From the NCBI GenBank assembly GCA_910587425.1, contig CAJUKU010000015.1, positions 1 through 51,969 on the forward strand: DNA of 51,969 nucleotides, given 5' to 3'. A program made the translations under genes and the position numbers. Of the stretch, positions 51,855-51,969 are shown one piece after another. Source of the stretch: an uncultured Muribaculaceae bacterium (lineage in GTDB: Bacteria > Bacteroidota > Bacteroidia > Bacteroidales > Muribaculaceae). Every line of letters begins with the position of its first letter. Position 1 is the stretch's first letter. Under the pieces are notes generated by a model, which was given only the letters and a program-made list of their open reading frames with translations, was not told where the DNA came from and searched no databases.

Positions 51855-51969
51855 ATGAAAAAGTATATTTATCTTTTCTTCATGGCTTTTTTTGCCACAA
51901 TGTCACTCACTCTGACTGGAAAAACCGGAGCAGACTGGGACAGTGCGCCGGAGCAGACTGGGACACTTT
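51855..51969 (+). CDS. Partial signal-peptide protein, probably interrupted lipoprotein gene
   Basis: ATG 51855 opens a frame beginning MKKYIYLFFMAFFATMSLT, then LTGKTGADWD, and running off the window. The start is a typical Bacteroidales export signal. Lipoproteins of this kind usually read L-T-G-C or L-T-S-C at this point, but here the Cys is Lys and the sequence enters a tandem DNA repeat. The reading frame after residue ~22 may therefore not be native. No function can be assigned from the fragment. Confidence 0.5.
   Translation, partial: MKKYIYLFFMAFFATMSLTLTGKTGADWDSAPEQTGTL
51925..51965 (+). repeat. Tandem 18-bp repeat, 23-bp period
   Basis: CCGGAGCAGACTGGGACA occurs at 51925-51942 and again at 51948-51965, separated by GTGCG. 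The 23-bp period is not a multiple of three, so it is not a protein repeat. Repeated ~18-20 bp blocks at the tips are known for IS21-family insertion sequences; that identity is only a suggestion here. Confidence 0.7.

Larger units (their letters stand above)
49272..51969. mobile_element. Integrated element next to tRNA-Leu (left part only)
   Basis: From the end of tRNA-Leu the base composition changes to clearly AT-rich sequence, with codon use unlike the core genes (many AAA, ATT and TTA codons). The segment carries a serine recombinase next to the tRNA, small ORFs and dense promoter/terminator signals. The right boundary lies beyond 51969, so element type (integrative conjugative, mobilisable or phage-like) cannot be told. 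Confidence 0.7.

Noticed and set aside
1..51969. CRISPR array, retron, toxin-antitoxin pair or phage defence island
   Set aside because: No regularly spaced repeats, reverse transcriptase, cas genes or paired toxin were found; the only related item is the orphan HigA.

Overview
The window is a chromosomal segment of a Bacteroidales bacterium, most likely a Muribaculaceae relative. This rests on three things. The promoters have the Bacteroidetes form TTTG-N20-TAnnTTTG, and strong Shine-Dalgarno sites are absent. The gene set is typical of the order: OstA-like LPS transport protein, FloA, two-domain SurA-like foldase, Na/Pi cotransporter with response regulators, 6-bladed beta-propeller proteins, multi-copy AAA-ATPase_like/PD-(D/E)XK gene. 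The core is GC-rich. Family-level placement is inference.

Layout. 1-7156: a truncated tRNA-Asn, an AAE-family transporter, thioredoxin (minus strand), an AAA-ATPase_like/PD-(D/E)XK protein, an unrecognised 303-residue protein, dapA and manA. 7158-7307: one copy of a dispersed structured repeat. 7342-14111: a minus-strand series of a TPR/beta-propeller protein, floA, cstA, a PHP phosphatase, kdsB and an M16-like protein lacking the zinc motif. 14207-22714: an AraC-type regulator divergent from a sugar-catabolic operon (sugar porter, 1100-residue DUF5107-TPR protein, GH2 glycosidase). The GH2 frame is broken by an in-frame amber codon. 22836-25288: two beta-propeller proteins. 25289-31030: a candidate small RNA, then a response regulator/histidine kinase pair, a Na/Pi cotransporter and an orphan response regulator. 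A nested inverted repeat lies before the orphan regulator.

31076-41766: rnhB, then a tightly packed run of eight genes for lipid A/core LPS (waaA, lipid A acyltransferase, a second CMP-Kdo-synthetase-like gene, GT9, GT4, GT2 and two LtaS-like alkaline-phosphatase-fold transferases). Several junctions overlap by ATGA. 41765-42266: the second copy of the structured repeat and an orphan HigA-type antitoxin. 42388-49063: purB, a SurA-like foldase, an OstA-like protein and mutL. SurA and OstA belong to the same envelope-building theme as the LPS operon.

49199-51969: a tRNA-Leu whose 3' end overlaps the stop codon of a serine recombinase. This marks one end of an AT-rich integrated element whose other end is outside the window. 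It carries a 38-residue ORF, a 79-residue protein, promoters and terminators that may define a small RNA, and, at the edge, a signal-peptide ORF running into a 23-bp-period tandem repeat that may be an insertion-sequence end.

The least explained features are the 150-bp repeat whose 8-bp outer stem covaries between its two copies, the sRNA-like loci at 25345-25428 and 51558-51725, and the recombinase/tRNA junction. No CRISPR array, rRNA or phage structural module was seen.
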